Below, in pieces: positions 1-11,840 of a DNA stretch of 55,486 nt. The stretch's first letter is position 1, and every line of letters begins with the position of its first letter. Origin of the DNA: Sporothrix humicola (lineage: Eukaryota > Ascomycota > Sordariomycetes > Ophiostomatales > Ophiostomataceae); contig WNYE01000144.1 of assembly GCA_021396245.1 (NCBI GenBank), positions 1 through 55,486 of the forward strand, written 5' to 3'. The notes beneath the pieces were generated by a model that saw only the letters and a program-made list of their open reading frames with translations, searched no databases and was not told where the DNA came from. The position numbers were made by a program, and so were the translations under genes.

Positions 1-67
1 TATTTAAATTTTTCTATATTTATTATTAAAAAAAAAACATTTTTTTATAAAAAAAAAAACAAAAATA

Positions 68-121
<54 letters not shown>

Positions 122-140
122 ACACAATTTTAGGTGTGGT
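1..140. repeat. A/T homopolymer at window edge
   Basis: The first 120 bases are almost only A and T, ending in an uninterrupted A run of about 50 bases at 71-120. No gene signal is present. Together with the matching T/A block at the other end of the window, this suggests a contig end where the assembly ran into low-complexity sequence, so the exact run length should not be trusted. Confidence 0.9.
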
Positions 141-622
141 ATTCTCTCTGCACATTCCATAAACTAGATCATCAAAGTACTACGTCGCTGCCACATTGGT
201 GACGTTTTAAAAAAGTGCTCTGTTATTATGTATAGAGATAAAATTATATACGATGTTGATGCTCTAGTTTTGTCCAAAAAGAAGGTTTAAAGAGTGAAGG
301 CAAAAAACAGGAAGGCGAAGACAAGAAAGACAGGAAGTCAAAAGAGAGAAAGAAAAAAAGAAGAATAGAGCAGAAAAAACATAAATACAAACGTTTAAAC
401 CAGTAATAAAAAACCAAAAGAACAATGGAAGACGATACAGGAGCATCAAAAGAGGAGGAGGTGGTGGGGGAGGAGGAGGAGGAGATAAAAGGGGTGGCGG
501 TTGATAGAGGAGAAAACACGAAAAAAGACGACGCCTGCTGAAACAGAAACATCGATCACCACGACACAGTCACCCTATGGAAATCAAAGGTAGGGGAAAA
601 AGAGAGAGGCGGAAACCGGCGA
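141..622. other. 3' flank of the SLA1-like gene; no gene seen
   Basis: About 480 bases downstream of the SLA1-like stop codon (that gene reads leftwards). The plus strand is strongly purine-rich around 280-620 with GAG/GGA runs. Open frames here are low-complexity Ser/Phe/Leu strings from reading the polypyrimidine strand and are not credible genes. It probably holds the 3' UTR and terminator of the minus-strand gene, but I see no decisive polyadenylation signal. Confidence 0.6.
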
Positions 623-3600
623 TTAGAAACCGAACGGGTTGTCCGGGGCTGAAAGCATTGTTAGTATTGGAGCATAATTATATATCGGTAAGAAAGGGAT
701 GTAGACTTACTCGCTGCTGAGAGGTTGGCACGGCGGCCCGTGGCCTGAGGCATCAGCTTCTTGGTCTCCTCCGTCACGCCGAAACGGACAGGTGGCGGCG
801 GGCCGGTCTGCTGAGGCATAAGGGGTGCCGGCGTGGGGGCCATGCCGTGGTTGCCAAAGCCCTGGGTGAAGGGGCCCGTTGGCTGCGGCTGCATAGGCTG
901 CACGGGTTGCTGCTGTGTTGGCATCGCCGTCCGCTGGGGCTCGAGGGCAGGCGGTAGCATCGAGTTGAGCGTGGCGCCGCCAAACTGCTGCTGCTGCTGC
1001 TGCTGAGGCTGGCCGGGGTTGTTGAAGGGGCTGGGGTTGCCGCCAAAGCCGGTGGGCTGCATCTGCATGGGCACCTGCTGGCCAAACTGGTTCTGCTGCG
1101 GCGGCATGAACTGCTGGCCCGGCATGCCGAAACCGGTGGGTTGGGGCTGCTGCATGGGCATGCCCGTCATCATGGGCATCATACCCTGGGGCTGCTGCTG
1201 CTGAGCCATCATCTGCTGCATCTGCTGCTGGTACTGCTGCTGCATCCGTGCCTGGTTGATGTCGTTGAGGCTCTGGCCCACCGGTGCCACCTGGCCGGTC
1301 ACCATACCCGTCATCTGTGGCTGCAATGGCGGCGGGCTGAATGCGCTTGGCTGGGCGGACTGCGGTGCCGACAGCGGGCGCGAGGGAGGCGGGGGCAGAA
1401 GGCCGCCCTGGCCCTGCGTGTACTGCGGGGCCATGGGCCGTGCTCGTGCAAAGGATGCAGCGGTCTGCTGTGGCTGCAGGCCGTTCATGCCCTGGATGCC
1501 CGTCTGCTGCTGGGCGAGACCGGCAAACATGGCGGGCGAGGCACCCGGCATCTGCTGTTGTTGCTGCTGCTGCTGCTGTTGCTGCAAAGTAGGCAGAGAC
1601 ACAGCAGGCGTTGCTGTCGCGGGGAGTGTGATGGCAGGGGTCGGGGTGGGGTTGAGCTTCTCTGCCGGTAGAGGCTGTGAAAGAAGCGACAGCTCCTGCA
1701 TGGAGCCGGTCAGAGCAGCAGTGGGCTTTGCAACTGGTGGCGGGGGTGTGGGCACGGGAGCAGGCTGGGCAGAAGCGGGACGCTCCGGCTGCGCGGCGGG
1801 AGCGGGCTGTCGAGAAGGCTTGACATCCCAGGCGTCGTCGTCGAAGCCACCACCAGCACCGGCCGCAGGGGCCTGCTTGGGAGGCGGCGCAACCTTTTCT
1901 GTCGGGGTCTGAGAGACAGGAGATGCCACGCGGTTGCCGTTTGTGGCACTGCTGTCGTCGCCGGATTGCTGCGAGAAGGCCTTGGCGTCGACAACATCGC
2001 TTGCCTGGGTTGTGGGCGTAGGACGGCCACGGCGTGTGTTGTTCCGAAGAGTGCCACCGGGACCCGAGAAGAGACCGCCCTCGCCGGCTTCTTCGCCACC
2101 CTTCTTGTTACGGTTGTACTTGCCGTCCAGGAACCGCATCACCTTGATGATGTCTCCCTCGCGGAGGCCAAGAGTACGGAGGTTGCTGGCGTTGATGTCG
2201 GGCAGCACGCTCTCGTCCATGTTGTCCTTAACAAACGCCTGCGCATACCGCTCGCAGAGGCCAACGGCGACGTCGCAGTTGAGGAAGAACTGGAACCAGT
2301 CGTAGTCGGACTTCTTGGGCTCGATTGAGGCGCCAACCTTGGTGCCGGACGAGTTGTTCGACTCGTCGTGCTGGTGCTGGATCTGGGACTTGCGCTTCAT
2401 GCTGGAGAGAGGCTTATCTTCGTCCAGGGAGATGCCCGTCACGGCCTCGACGTACTCAAGATCCTCGAGCGACATCTTGGCTACGGGCACGGCAATCTTG
2501 ACACCGTTCATCTTGTGCAGGTTGATCTTACCGTCCTTAAGGCCCAGGAACTGCGCATCAACGCTGAATGACTTGGTCCGGTCAGTCCATGTCCGCACCT
2601 TGGACGAATCGGGTTCTATATGGTTAGTGGACTACTTTGTTGAACGATAAACAATATGCTTTGGTAAGTCTGAGAACGTACTGGCTTTGCTTGAGCGGCC
2701 GTTGCCGTTTTCTTTCTTGCGTTGCTGCTGTTCACCTCCATTAATATTCGTTGCAAGTAAACTACTGCGCCTCTCAGGCGGATGCACGCCGTGGCCTACC
2801 TCGTTTGCTCGTCTTGACTCGTCACGGACAGCTGCGCGAACGGCGTCGCGTGTCAGGCGCTCTTCTTCCAGCCGGTTTTGCTTGACGGTCGACCGGGCAC
2901 CGATCGTGGCCATGGAGGTCGAGATGGCAGGTGTAGTGTTGACGGTGGGCGAGCTAGGCCCAGGTGAGTGGTGGCCCCCAGAGGATACCGGCTGCGGGGG
3001 GATTTCGGATGTGATCGTGCCCGTCACCTCAACGTAGCTCAGAGGCACGACACCCTCCTTGCCGTTCTTAACACGCCGGACTTGGCACCATTCCTCACTG
3101 CGCTGGTCGTCGAGAACAATGACCTCGTCACCTGTGGCCACTGTGACCTCATCATCGCCCTGGGCCATGAAGTCGTATAGCACCACGGCCTTCTTAAGCT
3201 CGTGGCCCGTGCCCGCGAGAATGACTTCACGCAGACCCTCGGCGCGAACGGCGCCGGCAAGCTCACCGAGTGCGCTGACAATCTCCTCGGCCGTGTCCTT
3301 GGCACCTGCGTGGAAATCGACGCTCTTGCTAGGCTTCACGAGTTCCATAAACACGTGCTTGCCCTCACGCGAGTAGTGCGTCATCTTCTCGGCAGACCAC
3401 TCCTGCGAGGGGCCGTCCTGTGACCGTTCTGGCGCAATCAGGATGATGCCCGTCTTCAGGTTGATACCCAGAGTCGTAGGCATCTTCTTCCGCTTGCCCA
3501 TAACAGACACCATCTCGGAGATGTTATACAGATGGAAACCGCCGGGGCTCAGCGTGTTGGACTGGTGTGACTCCTCGTCATCGTAACCGTTGTTTCTGCT

Positions 3601-4476
3601 AGAGCTGCCATAGTTGTTGGTATTGCTCCGCTGCGGCAGAGATGGTGATGGCTCGTCGTCGTCAAAGTGCGCCTGGGGCCGTGGCCGCGTCGGCAGGGGC
3701 GGCGAGAGCGGGTCTTCTCCTTCTGATGCGTCGTCTGACATGTAGCGAGGGCGGTCGGGCAACGAGGGAGGGGGAGTGGCCGGTCTTTGTGCCGCGGAAC
3801 GGCCGGCCAGGACGTTGGCGAGTGCTGCAGCTGCTGCCGAGTTTGCGTTGGGGCTGCTCGGTTCGCTGGGAGGGCCACGGGGAGGCAGGCGAGGGCTCGG
3901 GGTGTCGTCGTCGTCGGCAACGACCTGTCGTGACGGAAGGGCAGGCGGTGGCGGCTCGGCAGCCTCGGTCTCTTCCTCCTCTGCCTCGGCGGCAGTACCG
4001 TCCATGTCGATGTAGTTGGCAGGCGCAAAGCCATAGTCGCTCTCATATCCTGCGAGAATCCAGTCCGGATCGGAGGTGTCGTAGATGGCCAGCTGGGCCT
4101 CTTCGGGGAAAGACAGCTCCTCATCGGTCTGTCTTGTGTACTCGTAGAGTGCGCGAGCATGGCGGATGGGTTGTGCCTATAGCGGGAAATTACGTTAGTT
4201 GCTGCTTCCATCAATCGACGCACAAAGATCGATAGAGCATCGACGTGGCATGTGAGCCCCGAGTTAATTTGTGCTCACCTCCTCGACATAGTTTTCTGGG
4301 ATCAGGCCCTCGGGCTCTTCCTCGTCGTCACCGCCGGCCTTCTTCTTGGCCTTCCACCAGCCATCGCCGCCATCCTTGTCGAGGACGTAGAGCAGACTGC
4401 CCTCGGTGATGGCCAGCTCACCCTCCGACTGAGGCGTGTAGTCGTAGATGGCCTTGTAGATACCGACGAAACCCAT
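623..4476 (-). CDS. sla1: SLA1-type actin/endocytosis adaptor with three SH3 domains
   Basis: Cortical actin-patch adaptor that links endocytic cargo and clathrin coat to Las17/Pan1/End3. Four exons are inferred: 4476-4279, 4176-2682, 2615-711 and 648-623, giving 1207 residues. All three introns have GT...AG ends and an ACTAAC-type branch point. Domains in order: SH3 at about 4-64 (ALYDY-type start AIYDY), SH3 at about 72-122 (ALYEY, ending GFAPANYI), SH3 at about 393-449 (VVLYDF), SHD1 at about 566-625, SAM-like SHD2 at about 669-732 (starts YDWFQFFL), then a Gln/Pro-rich tail with a poly-Q run near 909-920. The tail carries LxxQxTG repeats (LQPQMTG, LMPQATG), the motif phosphorylated by Prk1/Ark1 kinases in yeast. 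The last 26-nt exon encodes TPDNPFGF, giving a C-terminal NPF for EH-domain partners. Start chosen because SH3-1 begins at once after MGFVG, as in the family. Identity is secure; only splice details are inferred. Confidence 0.95.
1551..1586 (-). repeat. CAG/CAA run encoding poly-glutamine in the SLA1-like tail
   Basis: The plus strand shows CTG/TTG triplets which, read on the coding strand, give 11 to 12 consecutive glutamines near residues 909-920. Mixed CAA and CAG codons argue against recent simple slippage. Further short Gln runs occur at about 988-1005 and 1190-1203. Confidence 0.9.
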
Positions 4477-6640
4477 GATGTGCGGAGGTTGCGGAACCGC
4501 GCTAGGAAGGTCGTCGGAGATGGGTGAGTAGGAAATAGGGGCGGAACCCCCGGGGAGGTCAGAACTCGGCCGGAAGGTTGGAAAGAAACTTAAAGCTGTT
4601 GCTCGGGGAAAATGCCGCGTTGCTCAGTCGTTTGGCAGGAGGTGAAGAAGGAATGCGAGGTGCTGTCGTCGATGGATGCGCCCTCTCCTATTGCCGAAGC
4701 TTTTTGTCGTCGTCGTAATTTAGCGATAGCTTGTCGACGTGGACATGCTAAGGCGTGAGATGGAAAAGGGGGTGGGATGCGCTGCCCGTATTCGAGAACT
4801 CGGAGATTCGCTTCCCGTCAAAAAGCTGCTGGCGATAAAAAAGCAAAGCAAAGAGGCGCTCTGTCGATAAGGAGAAGGAGAGTTGAAAACGAAGCCTGAT
4901 CGCCGGAAGTGCGGATGGGTGTGGGTTTGGCAGGAAAAGGAACTCGTTGCCCAAAAGGTTCGTTTCAGGTGGGAGGCTGGCATTAAACAGTCTGAAGTCA
5001 GCATAAACAGTGCGACAGTCGCGAAAGTCGCAAAAAATAAGGCCGTCTGTGCCTAGGGCTGGTAGCTTGTGCGATCGGCTTGGGCAAAGGTAGTTTAGGT
5101 AACGAGGCAAAGAGAAAAGAGGCGATGGGTCGAGAACAGAGAGAGGCTGGGTCGATGACGAAGGGAAAGCTGCAAGAAGCCGGGTAATGCAGGCAGACAG
5201 GAATGAAGGGTCCTGTTCCGCTGGGTGCTACAACTGAAGATCGAGAGGACAGAGGAATGAGGGTTGTAGAGGGGGAGCTCACAAGTAACGATAATGGGGG
5301 CGATTGGGGACGGTTGTTCTAATCTGTAAGAAATACGTTGTAAAAAGAGAGGAATATCGAATGCAGTAATGGACAAAAAAGGGCAAGGAAAAAGGAGATC
5401 GCCCTTTCGCTCGAGTTGCTGTATGCGGTGCGTGCGTGCGCAGGCCAAGTCCGTGCCGGGATCGGGGGTTGTGCAATTCGGCAAACGCAAAAGGGGTTTG
5501 CGAAGCGACAAAAAAGTGAGGAAGAAAGAAGGAAGCAAAAAGCTGGCGATGCTAGGAAGAAACAGGATGCACCTGTTGAAGAAAGCAAAAAGGCAGGGGA
5601 AGGTGCAGAGAGAGGTGCAGAGAGGTAGGTGCAGGTGGGTGGGTTTGGGGTTTGATGATGCCAAATGGAAAGGAGGCAGAGCAAGCGAGAGAAAAGAGAG
5701 GGAAGGCGCGGGCGGCGGAAGAGGAATCGAATTGGGTGTGCTCGCACAGTGCCAGAGAGTGTGTGGGTGGTGCCTTCCCCCCTAACGTTGAGCTCGCGGG
5801 TGGCTTTTTTCTCACTCTCACAGGGCAACAGCCAGCGGAGAATCAACAGGGAAAGCGCGGCCGGGCGAAAGAGAGAGCTAAAATCAAGGACGCCAGGCCA
5901 CGAACACGTAAGTTAACTAACCACAGAGTCGCAATAATGCTAGACTGTGTAGCGCCGCTACAGTCCGTATTTCGCTGCTACGGCGTCACCAAAATCTTGA
6001 TGCTAATATAATTTTAGCAGTCTCCAATCTCAAAAAAGAGGGCGCCATCCGCCGAGACGTGACTTCATACGACATAGTCGCCTGCAGAAGTGGGGTAAGG
6101 GAATTGGACTGAAGACTGGAAAAGCATGGAAGCCCAAAAAGCTAGGCGCACGAGGCGCACTGGGCGTGCAGATGATGGTCCAAAAGGGTGATAGAAGGGA
6201 CGAAAGAGACAAAAAAGACGGTGGCTGTGGCGCTAGCTGTGCTCGGCTGTGGTGTGGAATTAGTGGTGCATGCATGGCGACGGCGGGCAGGATTCAGGTC
6301 TGGAAGCTTCACAGTGGATGTGGCACACGTGACTGCAACTCATATTTACACAGAGCTGTTTCGTAGAAGAAAGGTTACGCAGAACAAAGGTTACACAAAG
6401 TTAGCATAGTTATTACAACTACAGGACGCACGGCAGACTTTATGCCCAATATTTAATCTTATTTCTTGACGCTACGTTAAAAAGGAGGCATTTGCATGCC
6501 CTCCTGTGTCCCAATTTGCCCGCCTAAAACGTATATAAAATCAAAAGCCCGGTCTAGTAGGGAAAAGAAACGCTACACAATTCAAACTTCATATTCCATG
6601 TTGGTGGTCGTCGTTGTAAACTTGAAGCTGCCCTCCAGGC
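4477..6640. other. Intergenic: SLA1 leader and AMP deaminase 3' flank
   Basis: A 2.2-kb space between two minus-strand genes. The part next to SLA1 (about 4480-5900) is purine-rich on the plus strand, hence pyrimidine-rich on the transcribed strand, and probably contains promoter and a long 5' leader. A GTGCAGAGA-like tandem repeat lies at about 5600-5640. The right end (6480-6640) is the likely 3' UTR of AMP deaminase. Open frames up to 189 codons here are low-complexity Ser/Leu/Phe strings, and I do not call them genes. Confidence 0.6.
5600..5641. repeat. Short tandem repeat, GTGCAGAGA-like unit
   Basis: Three to four imperfect copies of a unit containing GGTGCAG, about 1.1 kb upstream of the SLA1-like start codon. 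It is one of several short minisatellites found upstream of genes in this window. No function can be read from it. Confidence 0.7.
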
Positions 6641-9600
6641 TTATGCCTCATCCTCAGCGTCCTCCTCTTCCTCGGGGGCCTCGATGCTGTTAGTCTTTCT
6701 TAGGCGGTTGCCCGAGCTAGATCCCGTGACGGTGCCGTCGTCCATCTCGTGGTACGAATTCTTGCGGATGCTGTTGCGGCGCTGGCTGCGCGTTGCGACG
6801 CCCGGGAAGTACCGCGGCTCGGTGCCGGACAAATGGACACTGGGGTCTGAGCCGGTAGCTGATCCCGCGGAAACATCACCTGGCCACGTGCTTTCCCTAG
6901 AGAGGGCCAGCGGCGATGCGAGGATCTGGCCACTGGAAGTGACAGTGTTTAATGCGCCGCCACCACCTAGAGTCGGGGTTGCGGCGCCTGCGGTCGTCGC
7001 ATTCAGTGTACCAGTCGAGGCACTGAGATCTGTTGGTAGAGGACCAGAGTGGGCGGCGGCTGGCAGAGAGACAAAGCTCGGGCCGGTGGCAGGGCGAGTT
7101 GCTGCGCCCGGGATTGGGGAGTTGGGAAGATTGGCCGTGACCGATGTCTTGTGCGACAGCGATGGCGAGCCAGGTGCAACGGCAGGGCCGGTGGCGCTCT
7201 CGACAACTCTGGCAATATTGTCCTCAGATGGCCTGGCGGGAGCTGCTTGTGTATATTTTTCGATCCTACGTGGGTTAGTACGGGCATAGTAAGATGCATC
7301 AGGACTGCAGGGACGGGAACTTACATCTGCCATTCTTCCCGCAGGGTGCTGTAGCGGAAGTGTTGACGCCGGTCGGGGATGTTGGTCTTGACCATGGTGT
7401 TGCCGGCAATGCCGGGCTTGTAAAAGTCGGCGCCAAGCCACTGCTGCTTGACCGAGAATTCGTAACCGCTCTGCACGACGGAATTCTTGGCCAGCTCGCA
7501 CATGTCAACGGGGCTCAGCTTGTAGATCTGCGCTGCCACGGCGTACTCTTCGATCAGCGGCTCCTTGGTGAAGGCAAACTGCAGCGGATCGTCGGTCGAC
7601 AGTGAAACGTTGAGACCGCGCTTAAAGTACTGGTGGAAAGGATTGCGCTCGTAAGCTAGGAACAGAGCATTGTTGCTGAGGGGCGACATGGCAATGCCAA
7701 TCTGTTCGAGGTAGTAGATGTACTGGAGCAGAGGGACCTTGCGCAACAGAAGACCGTGACTGATACTGTGAGAGCACAGCAGTGCCACGGCAAGATGCTC
7801 GCTGTCACCGGCTTCACCACAGTGAGGCCGGAGCACAAACGTGTTGAAGCCACGCTGCTTGCGCCAGGCGTTGAGTGTGGCCATGTTGGCAAACAGGTAG
7901 TAGATCCAGTAGCTGTACGGCGGGTTCTGGCCCGAGTTCCAGGCCTTGGGCACAGGGAACTTCTTGTGGAGGCGGCGCTCGACCTTGCTCTCGTCGTCGA
8001 CACTGTCAAAGCCAATAACACGCTGGAGGAAGACGTGTAGCTTGGGGTATTTTTGTGGGTTCTTGGTCGCCTCGAAGAGCGGCCCGAAGACGTTCTTGAT
8101 GACCTGTTCAAAGGACTCCATGAGACCGGTCGCCTTGTACACGTCAAACAGACGCGGGATCTGGATGAGCCAACGCACGTTGTGCGAGAAGAGCTTGTTG
8201 TCAACGACCCAGGCGGCCAGCTTCTCCCACTCATTAATAGACTTGCCGTAGATTGAGATACGCCACTCGGCCATCTGGTACTTGCTGGACTCCATATCAG
8301 AAATGACCTCCTTTGTGATCTCGGCAAGGTAACGGCCCTCAATGTCATTGTCCGTCTTGAGGAAGATGGTACGCAGACGCGACTCGCCGATCGGGTTGTA
8401 CTTGAGGTTGAACTTGTCGAAGCGGTGGAAGGTGTCCTTGTGGGCGTGCATATCAAGCGTATCGATACTGAGATCGTAGGCTGTGAGGTTGATGCTTTCG
8501 AAGACTTCGGCGAGCGTGAGGTGCTTGCCATCACGGAAAAGCACAACCTCGTCGGGGCACTTCTTCATTTTGCTCTTGATGAAGCGCAGCAGATGCTTCT
8601 GATTCATACAAGCAGAGTGGTGAACGTGAGTATCGACTTTACGGACGTTGTAAAAGTCACGATGCGGCACACGCTTCGTATCGGCCGTCTCCTGGTACTC
8701 GTTGAGCAGCGTGTAGAGGCCAAACTTGCCCTCCAAGTACTGGAGCCGGCGGTATGCAAAGCTCTTGCTCGGACCGTCTGCCGACACGTTAAGGATGGGC
8801 TCCAGGTCCATATAGAACTCGCGCAGGGTTGGCACGCTGATGATGGGTGTGTCGGCCGCCGCAGCCTTATCGTTCTCAAAGACCTGGTACACACCGCTGT
8901 CATCCAGCCGGTACGTCAACTCGCTCTCGCCTGGGAGGGGATTAAGGTCCTCCATGTCAAAGTCCTCGCCAATATCCTGGCCCGGCTTCCGCTTTTTCGA
9001 CTGCTTCTTTGGCGCGTCGGTTTGTTGTTGCTGAGGCAGGACCATGCTGTTAGCAAGGCTGTTGTTCACGCTATTGGGTGCGCGAGTTCCATTGGCAGTA
9101 GCTCCAGAGGCATCTTGATCTGCTTGCCAGACTGGCTCGGGCGGCTGCGGATAGATGGCCCAGCTGGGGTCATCCTTGGGGTTGTCCATGGGACCCTGGA
9201 GCGAGAGGCGGATATATTTGTGGCGCAAGTCGATAATCTTCTGGATGTTCTTGAAGATGGACGTGAGCTCTGATGTGATCTGTGGGTCGGCATCGGCATA
9301 TGAGGTGCTGCCAATGCCCTCCGGCTCGCCAATGCTCAGACCTGAAGCTCCAGACGCGGCTGCAGCAGCAGCAGCTCCAACTGCAGCCCCCGAAGTCAGC
9401 CCTGCACTGAAGATATCGTGGCCAGCATCCACGCCCGTAGCACCACCCACGTTGCCTCCCAAGACAGAACCATCGATTGCCCTGAGACTGACTGACGCAC
9501 CATCGTGCGCATCGGCAGGGCCAGAGCTGAAGCCATGGTTGCCTGCACCACCAGAGCCGAGGGGCGAGCGTGGTGGCAGACCGGCAGCGTCGCCATTGGC

Positions 9601-10281
9601 TCCAGTAATAATGGGGCTGGCTACAGCCGGCGTTTGCTGCTGTTGCTTCTGCAGATCGAGCTGGCTCAGCTGGTAGAACAGCTTGGCATCGCTCTGGCTC
9701 ATCTGGCGGTCGGCGACCGGGTCGTAAAAGGCGCTGCGTTTCGGCATGTCGCGTGGCAGCATGCCCTCCTGCAGGACGGCGGCGGAGGTGACAGTCGCAG
9801 AGACCTCGTCTGTATCGTCGCCCGAGGACGTTTCGTGCCCGCCGCCAGTCGCCGGCTTCTCGTCGCTGGGTGTAATGTCCCCGCCCACACTAAAGCTTGC
9901 ACGGGGATGTCTCTTTTCTTTGCGGCCGTCTTCGTCCTCCTCGTCAAGATACGTATGTTGCTCGTCGTCGAGCTCGTCGTAGTCGCCGTCGGAATCGTTC
10001 AGGGGCCGGCCGAGGATGGGAGGGGAGTTGGAGGTGGAGCGAGAAGCAGCCAGGTCGCCGTGCGCGTGTGCGTAGGCCTGGTTTCGGCGAGGGGCTATAA
10101 GAGGGAGGCAGAAAGGTAGAGAGTTAGTTTTTTGGGCCTTCCTTTATTCCGTGTAATACCAAATGTGTTTGGTGATAAGACAATGGAGTCAAATAGCGGG
10201 GGAAAAAAGACGGAAGAGGGACACAACACAGCGTCTTTCTGGGGGCTTCGGGGTTCACAACACCAGAGACGTACCGGACAT
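6641..10281 (-). CDS. amd1: AMP deaminase
   Basis: Converts AMP to IMP and ammonia, balancing adenine and guanine nucleotide pools in the cytosol. Three exons are inferred: 10281-10275 (only 7 nt, ATG TCC G), 10094-7325 and 7265-6641, giving 1133 residues. Introns (180 and 59 bp) end in TATAG and CGTAG with CTAAC-type branch points. Family signatures are clear: the first zinc-binding HxH at residues 492-494 (DTHVHHSAC), RPHCGEAGD around the next histidine, and the deaminase signature SLSTDDPLQF at 833-842. The N-terminal 250 residues and the C-terminal 200 residues are low-complexity and Ser/Ala-rich, as is common in filamentous fungi, and make the protein longer than yeast Amd1 (about 810). 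The 7-nt first exon rests on a good donor (GTACGT) and frame match; without it the long exon has no nearby ATG. Identity is certain, the first exon probable. Confidence 0.95.
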
Positions 10282-11840
10282 GGCTGGATGGTGGTTCGGC
10301 GTGGCAGACGGCCAGCCGCTTTCTGGTTTGTTGAGCGAAGGACAAGCAGTTGGTCGAGGTCGAAAAAACGCAGGTCGAGTCGAGATGGGGGCAGAATAGT
10401 CGACAAAGATTGAAGCCGGAAAGAGCGAAGTTGTCGAATCGGAGTTGTGGTGTTGCTTTGCTTCGCTGAACAAATACACCGACAAATGGGAAAGTATGGG
10501 GTAACAGAGTACGACGTTGAAAGGCAAGAGCAGATGACTCGAGAGGGGGTGAACGGTGAGAAGTCGACAGCCCCTTACCTCGACTGGTTGCTTTTGGTGT
10601 TGTTGGCTGAGGAGGTGACAAGGACCCAAAAATTGGAGATAATGGGGGGTAGTTTGGCAGTTGCAGAAAGAGGATTAGGGCCTGTGACGGTATTTTTGGT
10701 GGGGGAGATAACTTTAGCATGGTCGTTCCTTCCCTGTCGCTCAAAATTTTTTTATCTACGCCGACCAAGGAAAGAAGCGTCTCGGCCGTCTTTGGCCCAA
10801 CGACCAAAGAGAACAAAAAAGACCCGTCGACTAAAAATAGTCTTATCGAAAAGCCGCCAGCTAGGCAGATGCCTTTGTTTAAATTATGACAAAAAATCTA
10901 TCTTTGCCATCTCACTGAAGAAGCATTGGCAGAGAAAAACCGCATCGAGGCATGATACTCGACTGTATTGACAAGCATGACTCGACGGGGAAGGAACGAC
11001 CTGTGACGTCGTTTCTCGGTGTAAAGTAATAGCGGCCCTTGCTCTTACTGTGGATGCTCCAATTTAGTGCGCTGCAGCCTGCACCTAGGCAGGAGGCAGA
11101 GCCTGCGAGGGAAGGAGCGAGACAAAGACCGAGGAGAGTGCTGGGTCAACACGATGGGGCTGAAAAAAATGAGGCTTCAAAAAGATTAAGAAGGAAAAAA
11201 AACTCAAGGCTACAAGCGGCTTATCCCTGGTCATTGCAAAATATTGAGCAGGATTGACGATTTTGTCAGGGCTTTTGAGTTTTGAGGCTGTTGGTTTCAA
11301 AAGGCTTCTAGGCTTCTAGAGCCAACCAACACAACCCGACCAACTGGGAAAGCGCAATCGTGCGCTAGCGGCAGAGCAAAAGCTTAATTCGCTTGCCCGC
11401 ACTGCCGCACCATCAAAGTACGATTTCGATCTCAGGCACAAAACGTCACGACACACCATGTAAGTTGTGAAGCTACGGAACTGGCTCCGCGACCTCCCAC
11501 GTGTACTTGTAAAAATGGGTTGAGACGAAATGAGCATAATGAGCACAATGAGCACAGTATGCAAAATAGTAGTAAAAATAATCTGTGATTTATTTGGTAA
11601 TACCCTTTCTATGCTCTATGGGTGTCATTGAAACGACAGCATTTGTACAAGAGCTGGTTCTTTTGAGCGTCCTAGCTTTTGGCAAATACTGTGTCCGTCA
11701 TAAATGTATAAAGTATAAAAAATAAGCAAAAAATGGGGAGAAATGAAGAAGGAGAAGAAAAAGAAACAGCGCACAACCGCAGAAAGCCGACTCTCGCTCT
11801 CCCACAAGTCTAGATTTCTACACAGGCCGGCCAAAGATCG
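10282..11840. other. Intergenic: AMP deaminase leader and transporter 3' flank
   Basis: A 1.56-kb space between minus-strand genes. Near 10282-10980 it should hold the AMP deaminase promoter and 5' leader; a purine-rich plus strand is seen. Around 11527-11560 there is a short tandem repeat based on ATGAGCAC. At 11600-11840 lies the A/T-rich 3' flank of the transporter gene. No coding region is supported. Confidence 0.6.
11527..11560. repeat. Short tandem repeat, ATGAGCAC/ATAATGAGC units
   Basis: Three to four imperfect copies of an 8-10 nt unit (ATGAGCATA, ATGAGCACA, ATGAGCACA) sit in the 3' flank of the transporter gene. Nothing functional can be inferred. Confidence 0.65.
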
